This document shows positions 45,727-57,639 of a stretch of DNA of 64,000 bases, in pieces (the first letter of the stretch is position 1; the number at the start of each line of letters is the position of its first letter). A program made the translations under genes and the position numbers. The notes below the pieces were generated by a model. The model did not search any database. It had not been told where the DNA came from and worked only from the letters and a program-made list of their open reading frames with translations. Source of the stretch: Liolophura sinensis (lineage: Eukaryota; Mollusca; Polyplacophora; Chitonida; Chitonidae); contig NC_088304.1 of the NCBI RefSeq assembly GCF_032854445.1, forward strand, positions 19,319,850 through 19,383,849, written 5' to 3'.

Positions 45727-48700
45727 ATGAAACTGTTGAGAATGCTTCAGAGAAACGCTACCTCTTGCTGTACGAATGGACGGACCAAAGTAAACTGTCG
45801 CGCATTGATGCAATGTGTCTGCCTTCTCTTGCTGCTGGGGGTAATTGTGGAGATTATACTGCTACATTTTGTATTGTACTACATCTATTCATCGTCCAAA
45901 GAAATGTTACAAGCTTTTGGTAGCGTAAAGGGCAGCTTTATGGATAAACTACTGACGATAGACGTAGCAAGAAACGCCATTAAAATAGGAAAAAATGGGG
46001 GAATTTCTTCGCTAATGGAAAATACATTAGACAGGCTGTATCTAATGCCAGTTCCGCTTAACAGAGAGGTCCAGGACACAACCAGGAGGAGCAATATCAT
46101 ATACCCCCAAGCTGAGCTGTATGTTTTGGGGGTTGATGTTTCAGAAGCTGGAGAAGCGCTGTATGTATACAAGAAAATCCTAAGGAGGCGAAAGTTTCCA
46201 TATGCTCGGCTGGTTGTTGACATTGGTGCAAATGATGGGTTTTTGTCAAGCAATTCTTATAATTTCATTCACTGGGGATGGAGTGCTATTCTGGTTGAAC
46301 CACAGCATTCTCAGCTTGACCTGGCAAAGAAAAATATTGAGAGGTATGGGCTAAACCTGAAAAGGGTCCATTAAAACTTGATCTTTCAGCTTGTACAGGC
46401 ATAGCTTATGTCGTATCCTGATCGTCATTCCCTGAGGGAAAGCAATGTTAAACAAAATGTTTGGTTTGGTATTGTAAATAATGCTGCCGGTTTTGAGCTC
46501 AGGGTTTGCACACGTGTAGAGCACAATAGCCCGAGGGGGATGGTCGATCTTTGATTTAGTGTGTACATATTAAATACACACAAACACACAGTCACCCACC
46601 CACCACCCAAAAACCACCAACCACCACCACCTTACCTGTGAACCAGCATCATCACCACTCACCACCACCACTCACCACCACTCACCAACCACCACCGTTC
46701 CCCACCACTCACCAACCAACACCACCACAATAGCATGAGAGGGATGGTTGATCGGTGATTGGGTGTGTACATATTAAATACTGTACATTACTGAATTCCT
46801 GACTTTGTATATTGTGTATTAGAATCAGTGTTAAGCAAAATATTATGGGCTTTATTGAAAAAATCTCAGGGTTTGCACATATATAGAGCACAGTCTTTGA
46901 TTTGGTGTGCATGTATTAAATAGCATAAATTACTGAATTCCTTTCGGTACACATGTAGAGCACAGTATTCCCTTGTTGACACAGTGTGTGTATATTAAAT
47001 ACCCATACAGTCAATTACCAAATTCCTGACTTAGTGTCTTAGAATCAAAGTTAAGCAGCGCGTATCTCAAAAAGTAGCGCATGTGTTGACCTGAAGTTTT
47101 ACATGCATATAGAGCACAACAACACAAGGGGGATGTTCCATCGCTGGTGCTTAGCAATTAATTACCAAATTCCCAATTTAAATTCTGAAGTTTTGCATTT
47201 ATGGGCCTTCTTCAGGCAACCTGTTTGGTAGCCTTCTACCAAATGTAAGTTGGTCAACAAAACGTCAATATTTTTTCATAATTACAAGTATGCACAAGTC
47301 AAAGTGACCTTATTTTATAGTTTTAGAGTTTTGCATATTTGGCATGTGATACACTAATTCTCTTAATTATTTCAGTTTATTTTATTGTAAGTGGATTAAA
47401 GCAGCAAAACCTTAAATTATGGCTTGAGCTTTGAAAGGTGTAATGATTTTATTTCTTCCATTTCATATCAAGGTACAGAGGTTTATTCCCCAGAAACTCA
47501 CAGAACATCACATTTGTCGAGGCTGTGATTGGAACAAGGAATGGTTTAGAAAACTTTGTACTTTCCAGTGATGCGGTGAATATGGAAAGCCATGTTTTGA
47601 AGTCTTCAGACTCTCACAAATTTGATATTGGTCACATTATGAAAGTTCCCAGCATGACCGTGAGAACATTCACTGAAGAGCACAACGTGCCCCAGTACTT
47701 CGGGGTGCTGTCGCTCGATGCTGAAGGGATGGGAGACAAGGTGAGTTGGGTATATTGATGTTTACATGTATTTAGACAGAAGGAGCAGACTGGTTTAGTG
47801 GTTGAAGACGCGTGTTTTTCAGTTGTTTTCCATAGTGCCGGTTCAATATCGGCTTTTAGATAGTAGTGGGATTGAGGCTGCATCTCTCGCCATTTGTACA
47901 GTCCACATGGTCATTCTTTTGTTGGTGATCACTTGACTTCTAATACCTGTATGTCACAAATGGGAATGTTCATCAGTAACTTGCCTAATGTCAGTGGTTT
48001 ATGATGGGCATTTTGGTTTCCTCCATCCATAAGTCTTGATCACGACCACCATGAAAAAAAAAAAAAAAGAAACGGGTAATGGACAGGTAATTTGTAGGTT
48101 ACCGCACCCCCACTACCACTGGGATCTTGATATATCTAGGTCACCAATGGGAAAGTTTCTCACTGACTTGCTGAAGGTTGGTGGTTTATACCGAGCACTT
48201 TGGTTTCCTCCCTCCATGAAACTGACCACCATCACATAAGTGAAAAATTCCCGAGCATGTCGTAAAACAACAATCAGATAAATAAATAAATAAATAAATA
48301 ATTTCATGTTTAAACAGATAGCATAGCATTTTCCCTATGTTGTTTTACCCTGCAACTCATTGCAGTGAAAAGGAAACATTTTTTGCATGTATTGTAAATT
48401 GCAGATAGATATATTTTGCAAAACATGTTGTAATTTACAAGGCCAGAAACACGACAAACTATATATTTGCCAAGAATAGATATTAATATTTGATACTTTT
48501 GACAAAGTGGACCTTTTTTTGTATCACAAACAGTTGTTCATTCTGAATGAAGGAAGAGGCATTTGCCAGATTGTAAAAAAAAAAAAAAAATATTGTCAGT
48601 GATATAAAATATTTGCTAGTTGGTGAAAAATGCCTGGAACTTCATTTCTTACTGTAGTTTTATCCCTCAAAGTAGTTTTTTGCTATCTGATTTGTCAGTT

Positions 48701-50625
48701 GTCCTCCGATCAGAACTTGTATTGGATGCAGCAGGCCCTACCTACCTGATATGGCAAAACCTCGTTTCGACGCACCTGATATGGTAGTTACCATGGGAGT
48801 GTGCGATATTTGACATCTAGGTCTCGGCCTGCTTTGTTTTGATGTAGCCGACTTTGTTTGACAGAGCCTACTTGTTTTGATGTAGCCTACTTTGTTTTGA
48901 TGTAGCCTACGTTGTTTTGATGTAGCCTACTTTGTTTTGATGTAGCCTACTTTGTTTTGATGTAGCACAGAACCACAGTATAGTTAACACTCTATAAATT
49001 TTTTCAGAAAGATATAAAAAAAAATAAGCATGGGGCCTGTTGAGGTAGGTGCGAGCCCGTCAGTGTTGTTTGTACTGGGCTATCATGTTGAAATTCACTG
49101 CTGTTGACAGCTATCACTTCCATCGATGCCAGTACTTTGCCAGTCCCTTGAGCTACTCTCGCATTCTCATGTACAACAAATTAATTCTGACAGAATTGAT
49201 GATTTGGGTATATAGCATGTGTTTGATGATTTTTAACTCATCATCTATGTGGCAGTGACTTTCATTCTCACATCAGCGCTGACGTTGTAGATGTAAAATT
49301 GACTCCAGCAACATAGTGGAAATGAGAAGTGACAACAGGCATCTCTTTGACTCTCTATCAGTGAAATATTAACACAAACTCTGAGCATTTTTGTTGTATA
49401 TTTCCTCTTGAGTGCTACTTGGCACTTGCTTTTCGCAACAGTAAACTACCATTCAACGTAAATCACAAGTTTTCTGCTTCACATTCCTCACATTGCGCCC
49501 CTGGGAAGGAACGGTCTATATGCAAATGACAATGTGTGTCATATTGTGAGGTTGCGGTTTGCGTGAGCTATAAATAGACGTGTTGGCTTGACACCACTCA
49601 CCATGTAAATACTTTGTATCTGCCCCTTAACGAACCAGACTAATAGTAGTACTATGCCCAATAATACGAAGAGCGTAACACCCCCCAACTCACACTTACA
49701 CACACACGCACGCACACACACATACACACACGCACATCGCCAACCAAAAACCACCATCACCTAACCTGTGAACCACCATCACCTAACCTGTGAACCACCA
49801 TCACCACCACCACTCACCAACCACCACCACTCGCCAACCACCACCACCCCTCACCACCCATCACAATTACTCACCAACCATCACCACCACCAATCAACCA
49901 CCACCACTCGCTAACCACCACCATCACCACCCATCACAATTACTCACCAACCATCACCACCACCAACCAACCATAACCACCACTCACCAACCACCGCCAC
50001 TCACCAACCATCACCTAACCTGGAACCATCATCACCCCTACTACTAATCCACCACCTAACCTGTGAACCACCACCACTACTCACCAACCACAACCACCAC
50101 TCATTAATCACTACTGCTCACCAACCACCACCACCACCTAACCTGTGAACCACCGTCACCACTCATCAGCCACTACCATCACTCACCAACCACCACCACC
50201 ACCACTCACCAACCACTACAACTCACCAACCACCACCACCACTGCACACCATCTCCAAAACACCTCATCACAACCTCGCCAGAACAATGCTATGCTGCTG
50301 AACTCTGTCATGTTATTACAGAGCCATGCAGCGTTTTCTTGCGCATTCTTGGTGCAGTTTCATTGTATGGTTGTTATTTTGCCAAACTACACAAGCAATA
50401 ATCATGATTTATTCTTATCAAAGAATACAATATCAAATTAATTTTTTCCCCCCACAGATTTTACATCAATGGATCAACCTCAACTTTCGGCCAGCTTACA
50501 TCATATATGAGCAGTTGCACAACTCCGAACCGTTCGAGGTTATGCTGGAATACCTGGAAAATGTTGGATACGCCTGTATTTCTAAGCGAGGCTGGAACTA
50601 CATATTTGAGTACAAAAGGAGATAG
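45727..50625 (+). CDS. FkbM-family methyltransferase, membrane-anchored
   Basis: The exons are 45727-46343, 47473-47740 and 50458-50625. The junctions are phase 2 and phase 0, with GTATGG and GTGAGT donors. The product has 350 residues. A basic N-terminus leads into one hydrophobic helix (CVCLLLLLGVIVEIILLHFV, about residues 31-50), which suggests a type II membrane protein. A stem follows, then the SAM-binding core: LVVDIGANDGFLSSN, then SAILVEPQ. Exon 2 carries the NITFVEAVIG strand and FGVLSLDAEG, which is the conserved FkbM block (L-D-x-E-G). Exon 3 gives FRPAYIIYEQ and ends WNYIFEYKRR. The family methylates small molecules or glycans; the substrate here is unknown. A lumenal (Golgi) location is inferred from the anchor. 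Confidence 0.85.
46580..46735 (+). repeat. CCA/CCAAC-rich microsatellite
   Basis: ACCACC, CACTCACCAACCACC and related strings fill the tract in intron 1 of the FkbM-type gene. A larger tract of the same composition lies in intron 2. Confidence 0.8.
47783..48300 (+). mobile_element. SINE family 3, one copy plus part of another
   Basis: The head has box A TGGTTTAGTGGTTGAAGACG and box B GCCGGTTCAATATC, and runs through CATTTTGGTTTCCTCCATCC to a run of A. From about 48100 a second partial copy repeats the body (TTTGGTTTCCTCCCTCCATG) and ends AAATTCCCGAGCATGTCGTA with (AAATA)n. It sits in intron 2 of the FkbM-type gene. Confidence 0.6.
48838..48966 (+). repeat. 20-bp tandem repeat, about 6 copies
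   Basis: The unit is TTTTGATGTAGCCTACTTTG with few changes. It lies in intron 2 of the FkbM-type gene. Confidence 0.85.
49694..50265 (+). repeat. CA run followed by long CCA-type microsatellite
   Basis: A (CA)n-like tract passes into about 500 bases of CACCACCACTCACCAACCAC and variants, including several copies of CACCTAACCTGTGAACCACC. Long open frames rich in His, Pro and Thr result from composition. The tract lies some 200 bases before the last exon of the FkbM-type gene. Confidence 0.9.
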
Positions 50626-51460
50626 GTATAATGATTCGGGGGACAGAGGGGGTGTAAAACCTTAAGATTAGTTCTTAAAGTTTGGCCTACAATGTCACAA
50701 ATATGCTTAGTGGGGTTTTTTTCTGAAAATTGAAGTATTTGTTAAATTATTTTTTTAATTCGTGTCTGTGTCCATTCAACGCTGTTAGTAGAGTCCACTA
50801 TCCAGGTTAACGCTAATCATGCTCAAATGATGAATTATAGTTCAAGCATGAAGGTTTTTGTAAGAAAAAAATCAGTTGTTTGCCTCTATGGTTGCCTCCC
50901 TTTTGTTTTGTCGCTACTTGTCGATCTGCAGAGAGCTGAATAAACTGCTTGTAACCATTTTCCTGGATAAGTGTGTTTAAAAATAAGTCTGTCTTCGCAG
51001 GCCCAGGCTACGTGTTTACCTATATGTTTTACATTTCCAAGTAAAGCAGTTCCAAGACAACCATTGTTTTGTATTTTGTATAGCATCACATGAAACTAAG
51101 TAGGGCATACATGTATGTGGGTAGTGTATGTATGTATGCTTTTCGTTTCACGTCGTACTTTACAATTTTTACATCTTTTCGTTCTGAAGAAAAATCGGAC
51201 AAAGAGCTGTCAATATTTGTGCCGGAAGTACAAGTTTAAAAGCTATTTTTGGCTTATTTTTTTAAGTGTCATTTTACAGCAATCTAGGAGGGCCCAGAAA
51301 GGTGAGTGAGCTTCCTGTTTGTAAAACACATGCAGGTTGTAGAAAATATACTCCTCACAGTTTCATGCATGTTGTTGATATGAAAATCCTTGTTATTTGA
51401 CTTTCCTTACCACTGCTTGGGATTTTTTGTGCCACCAATCTACGCAGTGGAAATACTTTA
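50626..51460. other. 3' flank of the FkbM-type gene
   Basis: AATAAA at 50939-50944 is a possible polyadenylation signal, giving a 3' UTR of about 330 bases. Nothing else is recognised. Confidence 0.4.
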
Positions 51461-51465
51461 TATTT

Positions 51466-51688
51466 GATTTATTTATTTGATTTGTGTTTCACTTTTACGA
51501 TGATGACCAGCATTATGGTTGGATGAAAAACAGGATCATCCACAGGTTGCTGACAGACCTTAGCACGTGCGACTGTAGAAAAAGCCAGTATGAAATGGAC
51601 TTGATTTCACAGCGATCGCATTGGTGAGAGGCTAGTAGGTCATCGCGCCGCGCTGGCGCGCTAACCACCTCAGCCATGGAGGCCCCAA
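51466..51688 (-). mobile_element. SINE family 1, diverged copy
   Basis: The tail-side TTTATTTGATTTGTGTTTCA is followed by GACCAGCATTATGG, and the tRNA-like head (TGGCTGAGGTGGTTAGCGCG on the minus strand) is at the right end. The middle CCCGGGCTCTGCCC part is lost. The next 330 bases are unremarkable. Confidence 0.8.
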
Positions 51689-52021
51689 AAATATTTTATA
51701 TATTAGTTAAATGAAGAAAGGAGTGATCCCAGACCGGGGAATGCCCATGAATCTATAACATTGCATACTGTAGTTTTAGAAGTTGTTTCACAAAACAGGC
51801 TGACTCGTCATACATGACAGAAGCCCAGTTCTAGTCTAAAATGTCCGCTTTATGACATTGCGCGGGTTTAATCACTCCAGTTCAGAGAAACATTCATTAA
51901 CATAATTAACGTGAACACATTTTTCTCATACATGTTGAAAGCCTTACTGTTTCCATCAATAATAATGCCAGTGTGGCATCAAAGCCCACATATTCCCTGA
52001 TTCATTCACAAAATTAATCCG

Positions 52022-52285
52022 GGGGCCTCCGTGGCTCAGTTGGTTAGCCCGCTAGCGCAGCGCAATGACCCAGGAGTCTCTCACCAATGCGGTCGCTGTG
52101 AGTTCAAGTCCAGCTCATGCTGGCTTTCTCTCCGGCCGTACGTGGGAAGGTCTGCCAGCAACCTGCGGATGGTCGTGGGTTTCCCCCGGGCTCTGCCCGG
52201 TTTCCACCCACCATAATGCTGGCCGCCGTCGTATAAGTGAAATATTCTTGAGTACGGCGTAAAACACCAATCAAAAAAAAAAAAT
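52022..52285 (+). mobile_element. SINE family 1, full-length reference copy
   Basis: The complete element starts GGGGCCTCCGTGGCTCAGTT (box A TGGCTCAGTTGG), has box B GAGTTCAAGTCC, the central TGCGGATGGTCGTGGGTTTC and CATAATGCTGGCCGCCGTCG, and ends GGCGTAAAACACCAATC with an A run. TTAATCCG at 52014-52021 and 52286-52293 is the target duplication. About 14 copies or fragments occur in the window, which makes this the main local repeat. Confidence 0.93.
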
Positions 52286-52293
52286 TTAATCCG

Positions 52294-54355
52294 AATGACC
52301 CCATTTTAAGGAGTAATTATGTACTCATCGAGGTATACGGCAGATTTTAAACCCAAACACTTCTACCTTTTTTTCAGTTAGCCCTGGACGTACCACTGGG
52401 CATTTATTGTCTGTTGACCACGAATTTATCGACCATGCCCCCGCAACAATGGCCGACATGTTTTTCCCGTCCTTGGGCCCACATATTTATATATATTTAT
52501 GAGTTAGCTCCCTTAGATGGGACTCGTCAGTCGATTGAAATGGAGCCGCCTGACAAACTTCGTCGAGTTCAACTTTAAAATAAATCCAACCACCTGGACA
52601 TTTTTCATTGAGTTGGACATATAGTTCATTTTATTGTTTTTCTTTCTTTTTTATGAGAGTTACTTAGCATAGGCGGTTTTTGAAGTACAAACATTCCTGC
52701 TACATTGTGTACATGTACTGAAATAATGTTTTTTTTTTAGTAATATTTTTTCTGCAACGTCAGTTTTGTATTTTCTGCAACCATACAACCATGGTTGCAA
52801 CTGTCGTAAGATTGTGAATTTTGATTATTTTTCAAAGATTTGGCTTTTTCCAGATCACATGATATAGTGTGACGAAGTTTTATATACCTGTTTTTCCAAA
52901 CTGATAATGTGCCAAAATTACATAGGTTTATGTAGGTTTGCTTGATATAACTTTCAGTACACATACAGAAGTAGCGTATATTAATATATACAATTCTCCC
53001 GTGGAAGGGCAAATCATCTACAGTGTAACTTGACTAAAAAGTGGACTCATTTGTCTCCAAACACAATCTTTTTTTCTAATTTAGTGACCATGTTTCAGTG
53101 CGATGACTTTGCAGTTCTATTCAGCCCCAAAAGTAGAATAATTAATATATTTGTACAGTATATGCACTCATCGGTGTTGAGTTATTTATTTCATTATGGT
53201 TTATCGTCATTCCAAGATCATTTCACTTAGGACGGGTTGCAAGATTCATCAGTGAAGGAAAGATAAGTAACCGTTGTAACCACCGATTTTGGCGCGTTAC
53301 TGACAATTCCCCAAAATCAGACGCACGCCTTTTTTCTGAGCCAAAGGCTTGATCAAAAAGTGTATGTATGCATGTGAATAACATTGATTTCAATCGGAAG
53401 CAAGCCAACGCGAATAGGCCGGCAAGTTTACCACCAAGGCCCAGTACAAACATAGATGTTTCTTTCCACCGATTCTCCTGAATACGAGTTAAAATTAAAA
53501 TGCTTGTATTAATCAATCTACACCAACCTTTCTCCGACATGCATAAAGTTAATGTTGAATTCTGGATAAATTGTCACAATGGTCTTTGTTGACCCGTGGT
53601 TCTCCAAGCAAAAGCGTCAACAATTGAGCTGAACGTCTGTATCATTTTTTCAGGCAGGCTTAAATAGTCAATAACACCTGAATTGGTCTCTAAGCCGATA
53701 TAGCTCCTTCAGAACTTCCGGGGCCGTGGCGGCCCCAGGACCCTTGCCTATTTTTGCTGGGACTCTAGCCACCCACCCCCCCCAAAACTTTGAAATTGCT
53801 TCCTACGCTCCAGTTACATTACCCATGTGGCCTGGGCAACAGGGTTCATTGTAGATACGCTACTTTGGGAACATTATTGTAACAATCTTTGTGTATCTAT
53901 ATATGTATACATTGTTCCAATATTACAGTTGTACCGAAACACTAATCATGTTTCAGGCATCACACATAAAAATGAATAAACAGGGCCCTATATATGCAAC
54001 GACAAAGTATCCCCCATAAGCTAAAAAGCGTACCTGTTCATTTTTGTGTGTGTGTATTGTCTTGAACACGAGCAAAGCTACAGAGCATAACGACTGACCA
54101 TGATCGAAATCATTGGGAATGAGACAATAAAAACAGGGTTAATGCATTCATCAGAAATTTGTAAGGCAGATGAATATATTAACAACTGAAAAACGGATGG
54201 GTCTCCTATGGGGGTAAAGAATTAAAGATGGTCGGAGGGGATTCCACATATAAACAGTAACCGACAATAAAGCTAAAAGGAAAATAAATTTATTAATATG
54301 TTTTCCTAACATGCACAATTGCTTTTCATTCATGCAGTCAGTCAAGTAAACGGGT
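52294..54355. other. Intergenic; one dispersed repeat piece
   Basis: I see no gene. At 53712-53745 the string AACTTCCGGGGCCGTGGCGG recurs in similar form near 58970 and 59308, so a further dispersed repeat family is present. Confidence 0.45.
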
Positions 54356-54361
54356 TAAGAT

Positions 54362-54588
54362 TTATTTATTTATTTATTTTTATTGGTGTTTTACGCCGTA
54401 GTCCGGAATATTTTACATATAGGACAGCGGCCAGCGTTATGGTGGGAGGCAAAATCCATGACCATCTGCAGGTTGCTTGGAGAACTTCTCACGTACGTTC
54501 GGAGAGGAAGCCATGAGCTGGACTCACAGCGCATTGGCGATAGCCTCCTGGGTCACTCCTCTACAGGGGCACGCTAATCACGGAGCAC
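54362..54588 (-). mobile_element. SINE family 1, shortened copy
   Basis: It shows ATTTATTTATTTATTTTTAT, then GGTGTTTTACGCCGTAGTCC and GCGGCCAGCGTTATGGTGGG, then a head with several small losses. It runs into a C-rich stretch. Confidence 0.85.
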
Positions 54589-54714
54589 CCCCCCCCACCC
54601 CCCCCAGTCCCCAGCGATGGTTTATAAACTCACCATCATAGTGTTTAGCGTTAGCTATAGATATAGTTTAAGAGGCGTGCAGTGTTCATCAGTTCAGCTG
54701 TCTCGCATGACGAA

Positions 54715-54865
54715 CAGTTCTCACGCGTGCAGCCGTCAATCAGTCATCGGTCATGAGGGACAGGCCTCATGCAGCCGTCGGTCATGAGGAACAGGCCTCG
54801 CGCAGCCGTCGGTCATGAGGGATAGGCCTCAGGCAGCCGTCGGTCATGAATAATAGATCGCGCGC
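54715..54865 (+). repeat. 31-bp minisatellite, about 4-5 copies
   Basis: The unit is GCAGCCGTCGGTCATGAGG, ACAGGCCTCGC with small changes. Confidence 0.8.
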
Positions 54866-54869
54866 ATCA

Positions 54870-55480
54870 ATCGTTCAATTGTTTCCTAAGTGGACCATGC
54901 CGTAAAAGCCTATCCAATAATTTAGATGAATTTGCTTCCCCGACTGGGGTTGGTAGTCTCGATTCTAAGCAATATATGAACCAGCCTTCTTTAAAAGGCT
55001 TCGACAGTGTTTCTGTCTTAACCTCATGAACTGAAATTTCCCATGTTAAAAGCACTCTTTTTTGCTGTTCCCTTAAAGGCATGTTTAACTTGCTGTCTCT
55101 TGCCAGAGCCCACCAGATGGAAATATTTCACACGGATTCATAGAAACCAGCCTTGCAGAAGCCCCAATAACACAGCCTTGAAGCAGGCCCTGGGCGGGGT
55201 CAAACGAAGTAAATGTAAAGTCAGTGGGCCAAGGGCCAAGGGGGTCCCTCTTGCTGGCTCTGTACTTAAAGAAAAAGTACAGAATAAAGTATCGGGCACG
55301 TTGGATGCGGCCTGGCAATGATTTTCAAGCTGGTTATGGGCATAATGGCAAATTTTCCAGCTTTTCACATGATTTAACAAGCTCTCAGATGCATGATCGT
55401 AGTGAAAAACAGTTTTTTCAATGCATTGGCGTCCCTACCTAGTGACAACACCCCGGCCAGAGATGGAATTGGCCGTGCAT
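54870..55480. other. 3' flank of ETFBKMT; nothing firm
   Basis: Short open frames on both strands lack motifs. The string GGGTCCCTCTTGCTGGCTC at 55241 recurs near 57270, a hint of another repeat. Confidence 0.4.
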
Positions 55481-55481
55481 G

Positions 55482-57630
55482 TCAAGAATTTATGCACTTC
55501 CACACCCATGCTTGGGTGAGTCCATTGTTTTCCTGTCTGGTGGAGACTGGTAAATCAGTTTTGTAAACTTTCTGCATTGGTAGCTTATCTACTGCAGTTT
55601 TCAACGCTGCTCTCCCAGGATCACCAATGAAAACAGTCTTTCCTTCGTCTAGGAGACGGGTTATCCAATGAAATAAAGTGTTGGCAAATTCCAGGTCGTA
55701 AAACATGTCACCCAACACCACTATGTCCCATCGTGGAGTCGACCTTCCAATCCAATTGTCCGCATTAACGTCCAGAGACAACTCATTGGCTGTGGCGTTC
55801 AGCCGAATTGCAGCCAGCGCTACTGAAAAAGGTTTAACAAGAGAACCATGAAGTATAGTGAGCAACAATAATGAAACCACACAGACAGAACTGTTGGATA
55901 CTGATTTCTTTATTTTATTAGTTAGAGGAATTAATCCAATGACAGGAAAAAAGTTTGGTATCATATTCGAAGTAAATAGGACAATTGAAGCTTGAACTTC
56001 AGTAGGTTTTTTAACAGTTAATCAATTCAAACCTGTTACCTTGTTGACGAAAACCTATATGCTTTCCTTCATACACATGAGTCATACAACAATGTGTAAA
56101 GAAAGTAAATAAATTTCCGTAACTTCAGTTACATGTGATCGATTATGCAAGAAGCTCGCTATACATTAGGCATATACATATAACATGATCCAAGAGGCCT
56201 CGGTGCCAATCACGTGCTTACCTGGTTCGATATCATTGGCTGTGTGACAAGGTTCGCTCCCACCATTTTGCAGCCAATGGCAGTAGCTCCGCATCCACTC
56301 CCTACGTCCAAGACACGGCGGTCAAGAAATTCTTTGGGATTATCCAGAATGTATCTGACAATACAAAAAGGTAAACATAATATATTTTCACAGAACTGAG
56401 ACATAAATTAATTCAATATATTCGACGGGACGTGGGTTTTCTCCAGGATCGGACTAATATTTTCACACTCGTAAATCTGATAACCCTCGTACAGAAGTCA
56501 AGCAAGCGATTTGTAGTGACAATAACAAGTAATTTCCAAACACGGCATTGTTTACAATCATACGAGTGTTCATGCACCTTTATTTTAAACAGTACATGTC
56601 GGAAAAGTTTCTTAAACCTGGTAATTTCAGATATAATTCTTCAGCATTTCCTCTCAACATATATAATGCTGACCATAATTAAATACACACCAAAAATAAA
56701 TAAATAAATAAACAAATCTTCTGGCCGAGGTGATAAGCCAGCGCGGCGCAATGACTCCGAAGCCTCTCACAAATGTGGTCGCTCGTGCTGAGTTCCTCTC
56801 CGGTCGCACGTGGGATAGTCTGTCAACAAAGCAGATGGTCGTAACGCTAGCCGCTGTCGGATATGTGAAATATTCTTGAGTACGGCGTAAAGCACCATTC
56901 AAATAAATAAGTCGTATCTTTTTCCCCCCAATTTCCAATTTATCAAAAAATGTACCGATTTTGCACTAAATTCATCCATCCAGCCAAAGAATAAAGTGTA
57001 CGCCCCCCACACACAGTCTGATAGGCCGTAATAAGCTTGGTAATGAAAGCTTGGTAATGAAAGCTTGGTAATCAAGCGTATAATTGAGAAACAATGATTA
57101 TATTTCGAATGGGAAAGTGAAAAACCTTGGTTTTCGGGCGTACGTGGGAAGGTCTATCAGCAACCTGCGGATGGTCGTGGATTTCCCTCGGGATCTGCCC
57201 GGTTTCTTACCACCGTAATATTGGCCGCCGTCGTGTAAGTAAAATACATGTATCCTTGAGTGCGACGTGGGTCCCTCTTGCTAGCTCAAACATCAATCAA
57301 ATAAATAAATAAATTTACCAACCTCGTAAGCACTTGGCCTCCTGGCCAATAGAAGGCCCAAAATGGATCCTGGAAGGGACTCGTATCCCCATGCTCGTGC
57401 CAAAGACGGCACTTCTGGGTGATCAGATGCAGTTTTATCTCTGGTGTCAGGTGATTGGTTGATAGCTCCGTCTCGCGCTTGATGACCTCAACCAATTGGG
57501 CGTCACTTACATGGCTAGAACGATGTCTGGCATCAGCGGACCAAATTGTGCCCTTCGGGATCACGTGAGCACATGTCACTGTCACACAGGCCTTCCCCTG
57601 CCGAATGTATCTTGCAACACACCCTGCCAT
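55482..57630 (-). CDS. ETFBKMT: ETFB lysine methyltransferase (METTL20), frameshifted
   Basis: The product trimethylates lysines of the electron-transfer flavoprotein beta subunit in mitochondria. The exons are 57323-57630, 56222-56354 and 55482-55822. Exon 1: LTPEIKLHLITQKCRLW, then DPFWAFYWPGGQVLTR. Exon 2: YILDNPKEFLDRRVLDVGSG and CGATAIGCKMVGANLVT. Exon 3: VALAAIRLNA, the WDIVVLGDMFYDLEFAN block, VFIGDPGR and STRQENNGLTQAWVW. This matches recalled human ETFBKMT block by block, at nearly the same total length (about 259 versus 262 residues). Within exon 2, after NLVT, the expected ANDIEP is present only two bases out of frame, because of an extra CA at GTCACACAGCC. Either the assembly is wrong there or this copy is damaged. 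Two SINEs lie in intron 1. Confidence 0.88.
56721..56911 (+). mobile_element. SINE family 1 in ETFBKMT intron 1
   Basis: It contains GCGCGGCGCAATGACTCCGA, CTCTCACAAATGTGGTCGCT and AAATATTCTTGAGTACGGCG. It is antisense to the gene and shortened in the middle. Confidence 0.8.
57032..57076 (+). repeat. 14-bp tandem repeat, 3 copies
   Basis: AAGCTTGGTAATGA is repeated three times, the last ending AATCAAGCG. Confidence 0.75.
57137..57314 (+). mobile_element. SINE family 1 next to ETFBKMT exon 1
   Basis: It starts at CGTACGTGGGAAGGTCTATC and ends in (AAATA)n only about 9 bases from the 5' splice site of exon 1. It thus forms the very start of intron 1 on the gene strand. Confidence 0.8.
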
Positions 57631-57639
57631 TTCTCTTGA

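Noticed and set aside
49790-50047. His/Pro/Thr-rich frame next to the FkbM exon
   Set aside because: It is the translation of a CCA microsatellite in an intron.
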